61,465 nt of DNA from Candidatus Rokuibacteriota bacterium (lineage in GTDB: Bacteria > Methylomirabilota > Methylomirabilia > Rokubacteriales > CSP1-6): contig JACQFL010000037.1 of NCBI GenBank assembly GCA_016200085.1, positions 1 through 61,465 on the forward strand. The letters run 5' to 3'. Numbering within the stretch: position 1 is the stretch's first letter; each line of letters begins with the position of its first letter. Made by a program: the position numbers and the translations under genes. The notes beneath the pieces were generated by a model, which saw nothing but the letters and a program-made list of their open reading frames with translations, did not search any database and was not told where the DNA came from. Shown here piece by piece: positions 53,596 to 61,465 of the stretch.

Positions 53596-54978
53596 TCAGG
53601 CGCCGCGCTGGGCGGCGATGAAGGTGTCGAAGTCGAAGAGGCCGACGGCGGTGAGGACGCGCAGGACGTCGTCGGGCATCAGCGCGATGTCCCGCCGCTG
53701 CTGTGCCCGGATCACCCTGAAGAGGTCCCAGCCGCTCATGGCGCCGTGGTGGGCCTGCAGGAGGCGCTCGTGGACCGCGGCGATCTCGTCGCCGAACATC
53801 GGGCCCCGCTTGCGCGGGTCGGCGCGCTTGCGGAAGTCGAAGTTGGCGACCACCAGCGAGTGCACGGTCTCGACGGGCGCCCCCAGCGACTTGAGGAACT
53901 GGTAGCGGCGATCGTCGAGCTGGTTGACGACGTCGCCGCGGAGCTCACGCTCGCTGCCCGCCACCTGGATCAGCACGAAGCGGTCCTTCCAGTCGAGCCG
54001 CAGGCCGCCCCGCTCGTGGCGGAGCTTGGCGTCGGTCGCCCCGGTGAGGGCGAAGAGCCCGTTGAGCGACGCCTCGACGGCCTTGACGAGCGCGTCGCCG
54101 CCGGTGGTGAGGAGCCGCCGCAGGTGCGATTCGGGCTCCTCGAGAGCCTGGATCTCGCGCTCCAGCTCCCCGACGGCGCGGCGCATCTCGTTTTCCATGG
54201 TGATCCTGCGGCCCTCGAGCACGACCGCCTCGGGGTGGCGGAACTCCGGCTCGCGCAGCCAGCCCTGGTCCTCCTGGAACGGGAAGAGGTGCGGCGAGAG
54301 GTCGGGCAGGACGGTGGCGAGCAGATCGTGGAGCACGTCCGGCGCGTCACCATAGTCGGGCAGGCAGATCACGAAGCCCTTGGGCGCGGTGGACGGGAAC
54401 GGCGGGCCCGCGATGACGTACGGCGTGCCGATGGAGTCCTCGAGCAGGTGGTGGATGCGGTGCATCCCGCGCTCGAGCCCCAGCCCCAGGTAGACTTCCG
54501 GCGTCTCGTAGTGGCGCTCGATGAACGCGACCAAAGGCCGGTAGGCCTCGGTCTCCGGCCAGCGGTAGGCGGTGCGGCGCGGGAACAGGCGGGTGTCGGT
54601 CTTGCGGGCGATCCCCACGTCGGCGTAGCGCAGCAGGAAGCCGTCGGGGTTGCCGACGAAGAACACGCACGTGCCGCCGTTGGCCATGATCTGGTTGCAG
54701 AACGTCTTGGTGTTGCCCACCGAGCCGACGCGGCTGCGCATCTCGTCCACGAACCCGCCGGCGAAGATGTCGCCCATCCGGCCCGGCGTCTCGGTGCGCG
54801 CCACCGGGCGGGTGTCCCGCACCACGAAGATGTCGATCTCGTTGGGCGGGCTCGGCGTGGCCAGGCACTTGCGGTTGGGGTTCTGGGAGTCCGCGCCGCG
54901 GATCTCGCACACCTTGACGTTGTGGCCGCGCTCGATCAGCGCGTCCCGGGTGGCGGGCGCGAAATTGGCGAGGAGCAC
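53596..54978 (-). CDS. Unknown 460-aa protein with possible inactive PD-(D/E)XK-like C-terminus
   Basis: Soluble protein with no domain I can name. The N-terminal half has EIDIFVVRDTRPVART and FFVGNPDGFLLRYADVGIAR. A Glu/Arg helix (residues about 220-260) follows. The C-terminal half reads DWKDRFVLIQVAGSEREL, VHSLVVANFDFRKRADPRKR and SGWDLFRVIRAQQRRDIALM. This resembles the E-x-K/Q-rich core, VNHFR strand and final L-L helix of restriction-endonuclease-fold proteins, but with Gln and Ala where E and K would be. GTG 54978 lacks a good ribosome site. MoaA lies upstream, 52 bp away, with a GGGGAGGA just before the moaA stop. The true start may be noncanonical and further upstream. Confidence 0.6.
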   Translation of the reverse strand: MLLANFAPATRDALIERGHNVKVCEIRGADSQNPNRKCLATPSPPNEIDIFVVRDTRPVARTETPGRMGDIFAGGFVDEMRSRVGSVGNTKTFCNQIMANGGTCVFFVGNPDGFLLRYADVGIARKTDTRLFPRRTAYRWPETEAYRPLVAFIERHYETPEVYLGLGLERGMHRIHHLLEDSIGTPYVIAGPPFPSTAPKGFVICLPDYGDAPDVLHDLLATVLPDLSPHLFPFQEDQGWLREPEFRHPEAVVLEGRRITMENEMRRAVGELEREIQALEEPESHLRRLLTTGGDALVKAVEASLNGLFALTGATDAKLRHERGGLRLDWKDRFVLIQVAGSERELRGDVVNQLDDRRYQFLKSLGAPVETVHSLVVANFDFRKRADPRKRGPMFGDEIAAVHERLLQAHHGAMSGWDLFRVIRAQQRRDIALMPDDVLRVLTAVGLFDFDTFIAAQRGA

Positions 54979-55030
54979 CCGGGGCAGGGGCTCGTGGTAG
55001 ATGACGCCCTCGTGCTCGTAGGGAACGGTC

Positions 55031-56068
55031 CTATCCTCCCCGGGTGTGCATCTCGAGGTGCGGGTCCTGCCTGAGCGCGGCGATCTGCACGAGCGGCGCG
55101 CGGTCGCGCAGCGCGAGGCGCTCCTCGGCGCCGCGGTCGGCGCGCTCGCGCCAGCCGCCGGCGATGAGCGCCGCGAGCGCCGCGGCGCCGGCGCCGCGCC
55201 GCAGCGGGCCTCTGAGATCCGTCCCCTCCCGCGCGTAGAGGCAGCGGTACCACATGCCGTCCGCGGTGAGGCGGCTGCGGTCGCAGACGCGGCAGAAGGG
55301 GGCCGTGGTCGACGCGATAATGCCGAAGGTCAGCCCGCCGGGGAGACGGAAGCGCTCCGCCGGCGCCGTGCTGTCGGGCTCGCCCATCTTCGTGATCACC
55401 GGCTCGATCGCCCCGTACCGATGGCCGAGGACGTCGAGGATCTCGCCGCGCGAGACCACCCGGTCCATCGACCAGCGCGTGGCCCCGCCCACGTCCATGT
55501 ACTCGATGAAGCGCACCTCGGCGGGGATCGTCCGTGCGAACTCGATCAGGTCGGCCAGCTCGTCGTCGTTCACCCCGCGCATCACCACGGTGTCGAGCTT
55601 GGTGCCGGTGAATCCGGCGCGCGGCACCGCGGCGATCCCCTCCAGCACCTGGGCGTGGGTCGTCCGCCGCGTCAGCGCCGTGAAGCGCTCGGGCCGGAGC
55701 GTGTCCAGGCTCACCGTCACCCGCCCGAGCCCGGCCGTCTTGAGGGCGGGCGCGTGCTCCGCCAGGAGCACACCGTTCGTGGTGATGGCGAGGTCACGGA
55801 TGCGCGGGCGGGCCGCAAGGAGCCGCACGAGCTCTGACAGGTCGCGGCGCAGCAGCGGCTCGCCGCCCGTGAGCCGTACCTTGTCGACCCCCAGGTCGAG
55901 GAAGACGTCGACCAGCGTGCCGACCTCCTCGAAGTGCAGCAGCTCCTCCCGCGGCAGCCAGATGTAGTCCTCCTCCGGCATGCAGTAGGCGCACCGGAGG
56001 TTGCAGCGGTCGGTGACCGAGAGCCGGAGGTTGCGCAGCGGGCGGCCGAGCGTGTCGACGAGGCTCAC
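55031..56068 (-). CDS. moaA: GTP 3',8-cyclase MoaA
   Basis: A 345-residue radical SAM enzyme of molybdopterin synthesis. The SAM cluster motif is CNLRCAYC (start [20 protein letters not shown]). The C-terminal second cluster uses [18 protein letters not shown]. It ends in Gly-Gly (MHTRGG), the required MoaA tail. GTG 56068 overlaps the HemQ-like stop (GTGA). It makes 3',8-cH2GTP from GTP for MoaC. No other moa gene is in the window. Confidence 0.96.
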   Translation of the reverse strand: MSLVDTLGRPLRNLRLSVTDRCNLRCAYCMPEEDYIWLPREELLHFEEVGTLVDVFLDLGVDKVRLTGGEPLLRRDLSELVRLLAARPRIRDLAITTNGVLLAEHAPALKTAGLGRVTVSLDTLRPERFTALTRRTTHAQVLEGIAAVPRAGFTGTKLDTVVMRGVNDDELADLIEFARTIPAEVRFIEYMDVGGATRWSMDRVVSRGEILDVLGHRYGAIEPVITKMGEPDSTAPAERFRLPGGLTFGIIASTTAPFCRVCDRSRLTADGMWYRCLYAREGTDLRGPLRRGAGAAALAALIAGGWRERADRGAEERLALRDRAPLVQIAALRQDPHLEMHTRGG

Positions 56069-56748
56069 AGGGCGGTGAGGATCTCCTCGAGGGGGCGCCG
56101 CGCGCAGGTGTGCTGGGGCGTGTCGCGCGCGGTGTAGCGGCTCGCCTCCGTCTCCCTGAGCTGCATGAGCAGCGTGACGAACTCCTTGGGGTCGTCGCCC
56201 TCGAAGGCCACCACGAAGTCCTGGTCGTCGAGGCCGAAGGAGTACGAGGTGTTGATCCGGATGGCCGGGAACTTGTGGCCGGCGCGGATGTGCGCAGCCA
56301 TCATCCGGCGCCGCTCCTCCATCGGCAGCAGGTACCACTCGCGCGTCTTCACGAAGGGATAGACGAACAGGTACTTCGACTGGCCGGGCTGCATGGTGAC
56401 CGCCGCCTCGTCGTCGGTGTGCGCCTTCACGTACTGCGACTCGCGCGTCACCGCGAGGTAGGAGTACGTGTTGTCGAGGTGCGGGGTGAGCGCGGTGGTC
56501 CGGAGCGCGACGAGGAGCTCCTCGATGGCGGGCAGCTCGCGCGCCTGCAGCCACAGCAGAAAGTCGGTGTCGCGCCGCAGTCCGATCGTCGAGTACGGCC
56601 GGATGGTGACCCGGCTCTTGAAGTCGTCGACGCGGGACAGGTGCTCGGCGACGGCGCGGCTCTTCTCGGCCTTGGGCAGGCCGAACCAGGTCGGACGCGC
56701 CTTGAAGAACGTGTACAGCATGCAGTAGCCGGGCGGGGTCTGTTCCAC
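56065..56748 (-). CDS. Chlorite dismutase/HemQ-like heme enzyme
   Basis: A 227-residue member of the chlorite dismutase family. [20 protein letters not shown] has the conserved Tyr that forms a radical in coproheme decarboxylase, and [12 protein letters not shown] carries the proximal His. The end [20 protein letters not shown] is typical. HemQ uses H2O2 to convert coproheme to heme b in the coproporphyrin pathway. Chlorite dismutase and DyP-like roles are also possible, and without the other heme genes the assignment is tentative. It overlaps moaA and is 9 bp from the TIGR03960 gene. Confidence 0.85.
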   Translation of the reverse strand: MEQTPPGYCMLYTFFKARPTWFGLPKAEKSRAVAEHLSRVDDFKSRVTIRPYSTIGLRRDTDFLLWLQARELPAIEELLVALRTTALTPHLDNTYSYLAVTRESQYVKAHTDDEAAVTMQPGQSKYLFVYPFVKTREWYLLPMEERRRMMAAHIRAGHKFPAIRINTSYSFGLDDQDFVVAFEGDDPKEFVTLLMQLRETEASRYTARDTPQHTCARRPLEEILTAL

Positions 56749-56757
56749 GGGATCCTC

Positions 56758-58461
56758 CTAGGAGACCGCCAGGGGCGCCGTCTCGGCCTGGGCGCGCTCC
56801 CACTCGCGGATGAGGCCGGCCTTCTTCACACCCACGTCGAAGTGGTCCCACGGCAGCCGCTCGTCCACGGAGCGGGCGCGCGTCGAGTAGAAGCCGGCGT
56901 CGCCCTCCCACTCGCGCAGCGCCCGGCGCCAGTCGCCGCCGTGACGGGCCGCCAGCTCGAGGAAGCCGGCCACGCGGCGATCGCCCCGCGCGAGCAGGGC
57001 TTGCAGCGCCGCCTCGCGCGGGTTCTCGTGCAGCACGCGCACGGTGGAGAGCCGGCGGACCCCGGACTTGATCGTCTCCAGCTTCGCCTGCAGCGACTCG
57101 GCGCCGTCGAAGGGCGCCCACTGGAACGGCGTCCACGGCTTGGGCACGAACGACGAGATCGACAGGGTCAGGCGCCCGAACGGCTTGCCGGCGGGATCGA
57201 GCGCGCGCAGCCGTTCGAGCATCCGCTCGGCGAGCCCGGCGATGGCCTCGACGTCCTCGGGCGTCTCCGTGGGCTGGCCGATCATGAAGTAGCTCTTGAG
57301 GTTCGGGATCCCGTTGGCGCGAATGAGGTCGCAGGCGGTGAGGATCTGCTCGTCGGTGATGGCCTTGCGGATGGCGCGGCGCAGCCGCTCGGTGCCCGCC
57401 TCCGGCGCGATCGTGAGCGTGCGGTGGCCGCCACGCGCGAGCGCCGCCACCAGCTCCGGGGTCAGGCTGTCGGCGCGCAGCGACGAGATCGACAGCTCGA
57501 GCCCGCTGGCCTCCACGGTCTTCAGCAGCTCGCCGATCCAGGGATAGTCCGACACGCAGGCGCCGACCAGGCCGATCCGCTTGCCGTCGCCCTGGGCCGC
57601 GATGCGCGCGACGGTGGCGCCGAGGCTCTCCGGGCTCCGGTGGCGCACGGGCCGGTAGACCTGCCCCTCGAGACAGAAGCGGCAGCCGCGGCCGCAGCCC
57701 TTGCCCACCTCGAGCAGCGCCATGTGGCCGTACTCGGCGTGGGGGGTCTTCACGAGCGAGATGGTCTCGAAGGCGTTGACGTCGCGCAGGCGGCGCTTGG
57801 TGACCATCGCGGGCGCCTCTCCGCGCGGGGTCACCGTCGCGATCGGACCCTCGGCCAGGTAGTTGACGTCGTAGCGCGCGGGCACGTAGACTCCGGGCAC
57901 GCGGGCCACCGCGTCGAGCACGGCCTCGCGCTCGCCGCCCCCCTCGCGGTAGGCCTGGATCATCTCGCCCACCAGCTCCTCGCCCTCGCCGACGACGATG
58001 AAGTCCATGAACGGCGCCATGGGCTCGGGGTTGGAGAACGCGCACACCCCGCCCATGAGCACCAGGGGATCGCGCTCGCGGCGGTCGGCAGCCCGGATCG
58101 GGATCCCGGCGAGGTCGAGCAGGCGCAGCACGTTGAGGTAGTCGCCCTCGTAGGTCACGGAGAAGCCCACGAGGCGAAAGTCCGTCAGCGGCCGCATCGA
58201 TTCCAGCGAGAAGGGCACGGTCTCGGTCCGCGCCATCTCGGCGACGTCGCCGTGGTCGGGCAGGAACACGCGCTCGCAGACCACGCCGGGGAGCTGGTTG
58301 AGGTGCCAGTAGATGGTCTGGAAGCCGAGATTCGACATGCCCACCGCGTAGGTGTTCGGGTAGACCAGCGCGATCGCGACCTTGCCGCCCCAGTCCTTGC
58401 GGATGGTGCCCTCTTCGGCGGCCAGGAGGCTCTGAGCTTTCTTCTTCAGCGTCCAGGACAT
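56758..58461 (-). CDS. TIGR03960-family B12-binding radical SAM protein
   Basis: A 567-residue protein. The N-terminal third ([49 protein letters not shown]) resembles a B12-binding domain. The radical SAM cluster motif is [13 protein letters not shown] (CxxxCxxC). Later [19 protein letters not shown] and [20 protein letters not shown] match the family. TIGR03960 usually has a TIGR03936 partner, which is not in this window. Function is not established. ATG 58461 begins the conserved [13 protein letters not shown]. Confidence 0.9.
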   Translation of the reverse strand: MSWTLKKKAQSLLAAEEGTIRKDWGGKVAIALVYPNTYAVGMSNLGFQTIYWHLNQLPGVVCERVFLPDHGDVAEMARTETVPFSLESMRPLTDFRLVGFSVTYEGDYLNVLRLLDLAGIPIRAADRRERDPLVLMGGVCAFSNPEPMAPFMDFIVVGEGEELVGEMIQAYREGGGEREAVLDAVARVPGVYVPARYDVNYLAEGPIATVTPRGEAPAMVTKRRLRDVNAFETISLVKTPHAEYGHMALLEVGKGCGRGCRFCLEGQVYRPVRHRSPESLGATVARIAAQGDGKRIGLVGACVSDYPWIGELLKTVEASGLELSISSLRADSLTPELVAALARGGHRTLTIAPEAGTERLRRAIRKAITDEQILTACDLIRANGIPNLKSYFMIGQPTETPEDVEAIAGLAERMLERLRALDPAGKPFGRLTLSISSFVPKPWTPFQWAPFDGAESLQAKLETIKSGVRRLSTVRVLHENPREAALQALLARGDRRVAGFLELAARHGGDWRRALREWEGDAGFYSTRARSVDERLPWDHFDVGVKKAGLIREWERAQAETAPLAVS

Positions 58462-58502
58462 CTCGACCAATCTATCATACCGGCCCTCAGCCCCCCCGAC
58501 TC

Positions 58503-59891
58503 TCACCCTTTGATCACGCCGATGGGCCTGAGACGCGCCACCCGCGTCGAGATGCCGAAGCGGTGGACCACGTCGACCACGTGCTGCACATCCTTGTAGG
58601 CTTCGGGCATCTCCTCCGCCAGGGCATCGCGGCCGGTGGCCCGCGCCACCACGCCGCCCGCGGCGAGCTCGTCGGCGATGCGCCGGCCGCGCGCGGCCTT
58701 CACCGCCGCCGTCCGGCTCATCACGCGCCCGGCGCCGTGACACGTGCTGCCGAAGGTCTCGCGCAGGGCGGCCTCGGTGCCGGCGAGCACGAAGGAGTAC
58801 CGGCCCATGTCGCCGGGGACGAGGACGGGCTGCCCGGGGAACGCGCGCGTGGCGCCCTTGCGGTGCACGAGCAGCCGGCGCCGGCGGCCGTCGACCTCGT
58901 GCTCCTCTTCCTTGGCGATGTTGTGGGCGACGTCCCAGACCACCCGGAGCGCGCCGTCGCCGAGCACCCGGCGGAACACGTCGCGGGTCCAGTGGGCCAG
59001 GAGCTGGCGGTTCGCGAAGGCGAAGTTCGCGGCGGCGCGCATCGCCGCGAGATAGCGACGGGCCTCGGGCGAGTCGAGGGGCGCGCACGCGAGCTGGCGG
59101 TCGGGCACGTGGATGCCGTAGCGTTTGAGGGCCTGGCCGGTGAGCGCGAGGAAATCGGTGCACACCTGGTGGCCGAGCCCGCGCGAGCCCGTGTGGATCA
59201 TCACCGTCACCTGCCCGACGCTCAGGCCGAACTCGCGGGCGCGGGCCTCGTCGTAGACCTCGTCGACGACCTGGACCTCGAGGAAGTGGTTGCCCGAGCC
59301 GAGCGTGCCGACCTGCCGCGCGCCCCGCTCGCGGGCGCGTGGCGAGACGGCTTCGGCATCGGCGCCGGGCAGACATCCCGAGGACTCGAGGCGATCCAGG
59401 TCCGCGGCGTCCCCCCAGCCCCGCTCGACGGCCCAGCGCGCGCCGCCCTCCAGCGCCGCCGACAGCTCGGGTCCCTCGAGCCTGATGCCGCCAGTGGCTC
59501 CGACCCCGGTCGGCACCGCCGCGTAGAGCGCGTCGACCAGCGGCCGCACGTGCGGCCCCACGTCCGTGGCCTGGTAGGGCGTCGCTAGCAAGCGCACCCC
59601 GCAGTTGATGTCGAAGCCGATCGCGCCGGGGCTCACCACGCCGTGCTCGGCGTCGGTGGCCACCACCCCGCCGACGGGTAGCCCGTAGCCTTGGTGGATG
59701 TCCGGCATGGCGAGGGCGGCGCGCACGATCCCGGGCAGCGTGGCGCCGTTGGCCAGCTGCTCGAGCGAGGCGTCGCGCCGGATCAGGTCGAGGAGCGCCC
59801 GATCGGCGACCACGAGCGCGGGCACCCGCATCCCCCGCCCCGCGTCGCGAGGGATCCGCCAGAGATACGGCGACACCTGCTCGAGATTCAT
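58503..59891 (-). CDS. rtcB: RNA ligase RtcB
   Basis: A 462-residue RNA ligase of the 3'-phosphate/5'-OH type. Metal and substrate motifs are MPDIHQGYGLPVGGV, GFDINCGVRLL (metal Cys), GTLGSGNHFLEVQ and HTGSRGLGHQ, and the guanylylated His lies in STCHGAGRVMSRTAA. RtcB repairs or splices RNA with GTP and Mn. No archease gene is adjacent. The start ATG 59891 is clear. Confidence 0.96.
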   Translation of the reverse strand: MNLEQVSPYLWRIPRDAGRGMRVPALVVADRALLDLIRRDASLEQLANGATLPGIVRAALAMPDIHQGYGLPVGGVVATDAEHGVVSPGAIGFDINCGVRLLATPYQATDVGPHVRPLVDALYAAVPTGVGATGGIRLEGPELSAALEGGARWAVERGWGDAADLDRLESSGCLPGADAEAVSPRARERGARQVGTLGSGNHFLEVQVVDEVYDEARAREFGLSVGQVTVMIHTGSRGLGHQVCTDFLALTGQALKRYGIHVPDRQLACAPLDSPEARRYLAAMRAAANFAFANRQLLAHWTRDVFRRVLGDGALRVVWDVAHNIAKEEEHEVDGRRRRLLVHRKGATRAFPGQPVLVPGDMGRYSFVLAGTEAALRETFGSTCHGAGRVMSRTAAVKAARGRRIADELAAGGVVARATGRDALAEEMPEAYKDVQHVVDVVHRFGISTRVARLRPIGVIKG

Positions 59892-59963
59892 CGCGTGTTC
59901 AAAATCTCCGCGTAGACGATTTCGCCGCTAACGGGGTGGGGGGTATCGGCCGGGGGAGTCCGA

Positions 59964-59980
59964 GGGGGGCCTTGCCCCCT
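59964..59980 (-). terminator. Hairpin between lgt and rtcB
   Basis: GGGGGC, CTT loop and GCCCCC arms with one further G.T pair lie 39-55 nt after the lgt stop on the minus strand. No T-run follows. It has the same design as the hairpins at 6432 and 41988. Confidence 0.4.
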
Positions 59981-60019
59981 TCGCATGAACGATTCAGCGC
60001 TCGCTCCCCCCGATCACGA

Positions 60020-60808
60020 TCAGTGCGCTTCGGCGGGGGAGCGGCGCTGGATCCAGGCCAGCCCCACGAGGGCGACGAGCATGCCGACCAGGCTCGCGAC
60101 CTGCGGCACCCGGTAGGTCCCCATCCAGAAGCTGTCCAGCCGGAGGGCCTCGATGAAGAAGCGGCCGAGCGAGTAGAGCCCGATGTAGCAGAAGAAGAGC
60201 GCGCCCGGCCGGGCGCGCAGGCGCGGCCGCACCGCGAGCACGAGCGCGAGGAAGACGCCGAGGTCCCAGAGCGACTCGTAGAGGAAGGTCGGGTGGAAGT
60301 GCTCGAACTGCGCGAAGCCCGGCGGCCGGTGCTCGGGCGAGATGTAGAGCCGCCACGGCAGGCTCGTGGGCCGGCCGAACGCCTCCTCGTTGAAGAAGTT
60401 GCCCCACCGGCCGATGGCCTGGCCGATGGCCGCGCTCGGCGCCGCCACGTCGAGGCTGCGCAGCACGGGCAGCTTCCAGCGCCGGGCGAGCCAGATGCCG
60501 ACCAGCGGCCCCACGATCAGCGCGCCGTGGATGGCGAGCCCGCCCTCCCACACCGCGATGATCTTGGACCTGTTCTGGCCGTAGTAGTCCCAGTTGAAGA
60601 TCACCTCGTAGGCGCGCGCCCCCACCAGCCCGGCGAGGATCGCCCACTGCCCCGCGCTGATGATGTCGTCCGCGGGCAGATCCTCGCGCCGTGCCTGGCG
60701 GTGGGCGAGCCACAGCCCAATCACGATGGAGGCGGCCATGAGGATCCCGTACCAGCGGATGACGAGGGGCCCGATCTGGAACGCGATGGCGCCGGGCGAG
60801 GCGAACAT
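60020..60808 (-). CDS. lgt: Prolipoprotein diacylglyceryl transferase
   Basis: A 262-residue membrane enzyme with about seven membrane segments. The Lgt signature is GRWGNFFNEEAFGRPTSLPW. The N-terminal IGPLVIRWYGILMA and the mid-protein WEGGLAIHGALIVG (with the catalytic-region His) fit the family. It transfers diacylglycerol to the lipobox cysteine of prolipoproteins in the inner membrane. ATG 60808 starts the conserved region. 60809-61105 (297 bp) to the next gene shows no feature. Confidence 0.96.
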   Translation of the reverse strand: MFASPGAIAFQIGPLVIRWYGILMAASIVIGLWLAHRQARREDLPADDIISAGQWAILAGLVGARAYEVIFNWDYYGQNRSKIIAVWEGGLAIHGALIVGPLVGIWLARRWKLPVLRSLDVAAPSAAIGQAIGRWGNFFNEEAFGRPTSLPWRLYISPEHRPPGFAQFEHFHPTFLYESLWDLGVFLALVLAVRPRLRARPGALFFCYIGLYSLGRFFIEALRLDSFWMGTYRVPQVASLVGMLVALVGLAWIQRRSPAEAH

Positions 60809-61105
60809 GTCAGCCCTCAGGGTAATCCGACCCCCACTCTGCGTCCAAGGAGAACGACGCCATCCCAGGATGGGCGTCCGCTCTGCCCCGAATCAGTGCA
60901 GGCGCCCTGCAACGGTGCAGCGGCTGAAACGTCCGCAACATCCCGTCAACACGGCGGAAAGTTCTCGGAGCGGCCACCGCGCATTGATCCGGTGGTCCGA
61001 TTCGGTGCAACGCGCACGGGCTCTGCCGCACGGGCCGGCGTGGATTTCTCAGGGGTTACGGCGCGGTCGCGTGCGGCACCCTCTTGCGGTCCTTGCGCCC
61101 CCCAG

Positions 61106-61465
61106 ATGCACGCCACAGCCAGACGTCGGGGGATCGCGTGGCTCGTCCTGGGGCTCTGCGTGGCCGGTTGGGGCCACGTCAGCGCGGCCGCGGCGGGGAC
61201 GATCAGTTACATCTACGATCGCAAGAATCAGTTGAATTCGATCGTCGATGATCAGGGCAACTCAGCGACATTCCTGTACGATTCCGTAGGCAATCTGCTC
61301 CGCGTCGATCGCGTCAACGTCGGCGCGGCCCTGGTGGCCATCACGCTGGTCACCCCCGGCCAGGACCAGGCCGGGGACACCCTCTCGATCTACGGCGCCG
61401 GCTTCGACCCGAGCCCCGGCCAGGACACGGTGACCATCAACGGGGTGCTGGCCACGGTCGTGAGC
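61106..61465 (+). CDS. Secreted RHS/IPT-repeat protein, N-terminus only
   Basis: An open frame of 120 codons starts at ATG 61106 and runs off the right end. Residues 1-29 form a signal peptide (ARRRGIAWLVLGLCVAGWG, then AAAAG). A single RHS/YD repeat follows (TISYIYDRKNQLNSIVDDQG and LYDSVGNLLRVDRVN), then an IPT/TIG beta-sandwich (SIYGAGFDPSPGQDTVTING). It is probably a large extracellular protein whose rest is outside the window. Confidence 0.8.
   Translation, partial: MHATARRRGIAWLVLGLCVAGWGHVSAAAAGTISYIYDRKNQLNSIVDDQGNSATFLYDSVGNLLRVDRVNVGAALVAITLVTPGQDQAGDTLSIYGAGFDPSPGQDTVTINGVLATVVS

Noticed and set aside
60809..61105. RNA gene upstream of the RHS gene
   Set aside because: No cloverleaf, conserved RNA motif or strong stem could be identified by eye.

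Overview
This is a 61.5 kb high-GC window with densely packed genes, many of which overlap their neighbour by 1-20 nt. The content includes an F420-type LLM oxidoreductase, a HemQ-type heme enzyme, the TIGR03960 radical SAM/B12 family, KorAB, a glycolate oxidase operon and a candidate selenoprotein. This suggests an uncultured soil or subsurface bacterium, and Candidatus Rokubacteria/Methylomirabilota would fit. That assignment is inference from composition and gene content; there is no rRNA or tRNA in the window to anchor it.

Left end (1-2900): a decayed island. It holds a gene running off the left edge, a Rieske ferredoxin, a small unknown gene, a frameshifted and truncated glcF copy, an unknown ORF, an IS3-type transposase remnant with a stop and a frameshift, and a broken PIN-domain toxin-like gene. 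2912-6431 (minus): alkyltransferase-like protein, LLM oxidoreductase, SDR, MBL-fold protein and peroxiredoxin, forming one likely operon. 6949-11367 (minus): panE-like reductase and a heterodimeric ABC exporter. This block is bracketed by two clusters of the same hairpin-rich repeat.

11679-18378 (plus): IMPase-type phosphatase, MmgE/PrpD protein, an Fe(III)-type ABC importer (binding protein, fused permease, ATPase) and a BAX-inhibitor-1-like membrane protein. 18407-22997 (minus): two overlapping ThDP-dependent enzymes (benzoylformate decarboxylase-like and acetolactate synthase-like) and an MFS transporter. 23012-26733 (minus): GroES-like protein, M20 peptidase, PqqD-like/Memo fusion, DUF1285 protein and a CYCXC-family protein. 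The last has an in-frame UGA, a family-conserved C-terminus beyond it and a SECIS-like hairpin, so it is the best candidate here for something unusual. rmuC and a TIGR02757 gene lie upstream, followed by a VOC remnant and an ABC binding protein. NadX and a small kinase lie on the plus strand, then trxB on minus.

33696-44914 (minus) is a carboxylate-oxidation block: lutABC-like genes, a cupin, glycolate oxidase glcDEF and 2-oxoacid:ferredoxin oxidoreductase korAB. Together these could oxidise lactate or glycolate and feed 2-oxoacids to ferredoxin. 45018-52811: CBS protein, then a LysR regulator divergent from gltB-gltD (glutamate synthase), a GltC-like layout. 52929-60808 (minus): DUF2442/DUF4160 pair, an unknown 460-aa protein, moaA, hemQ-like, TIGR03960 radical SAM, rtcB and lgt. 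The right edge holds the start of a secreted RHS/IPT protein. I saw no rRNA, tRNA or CRISPR array.
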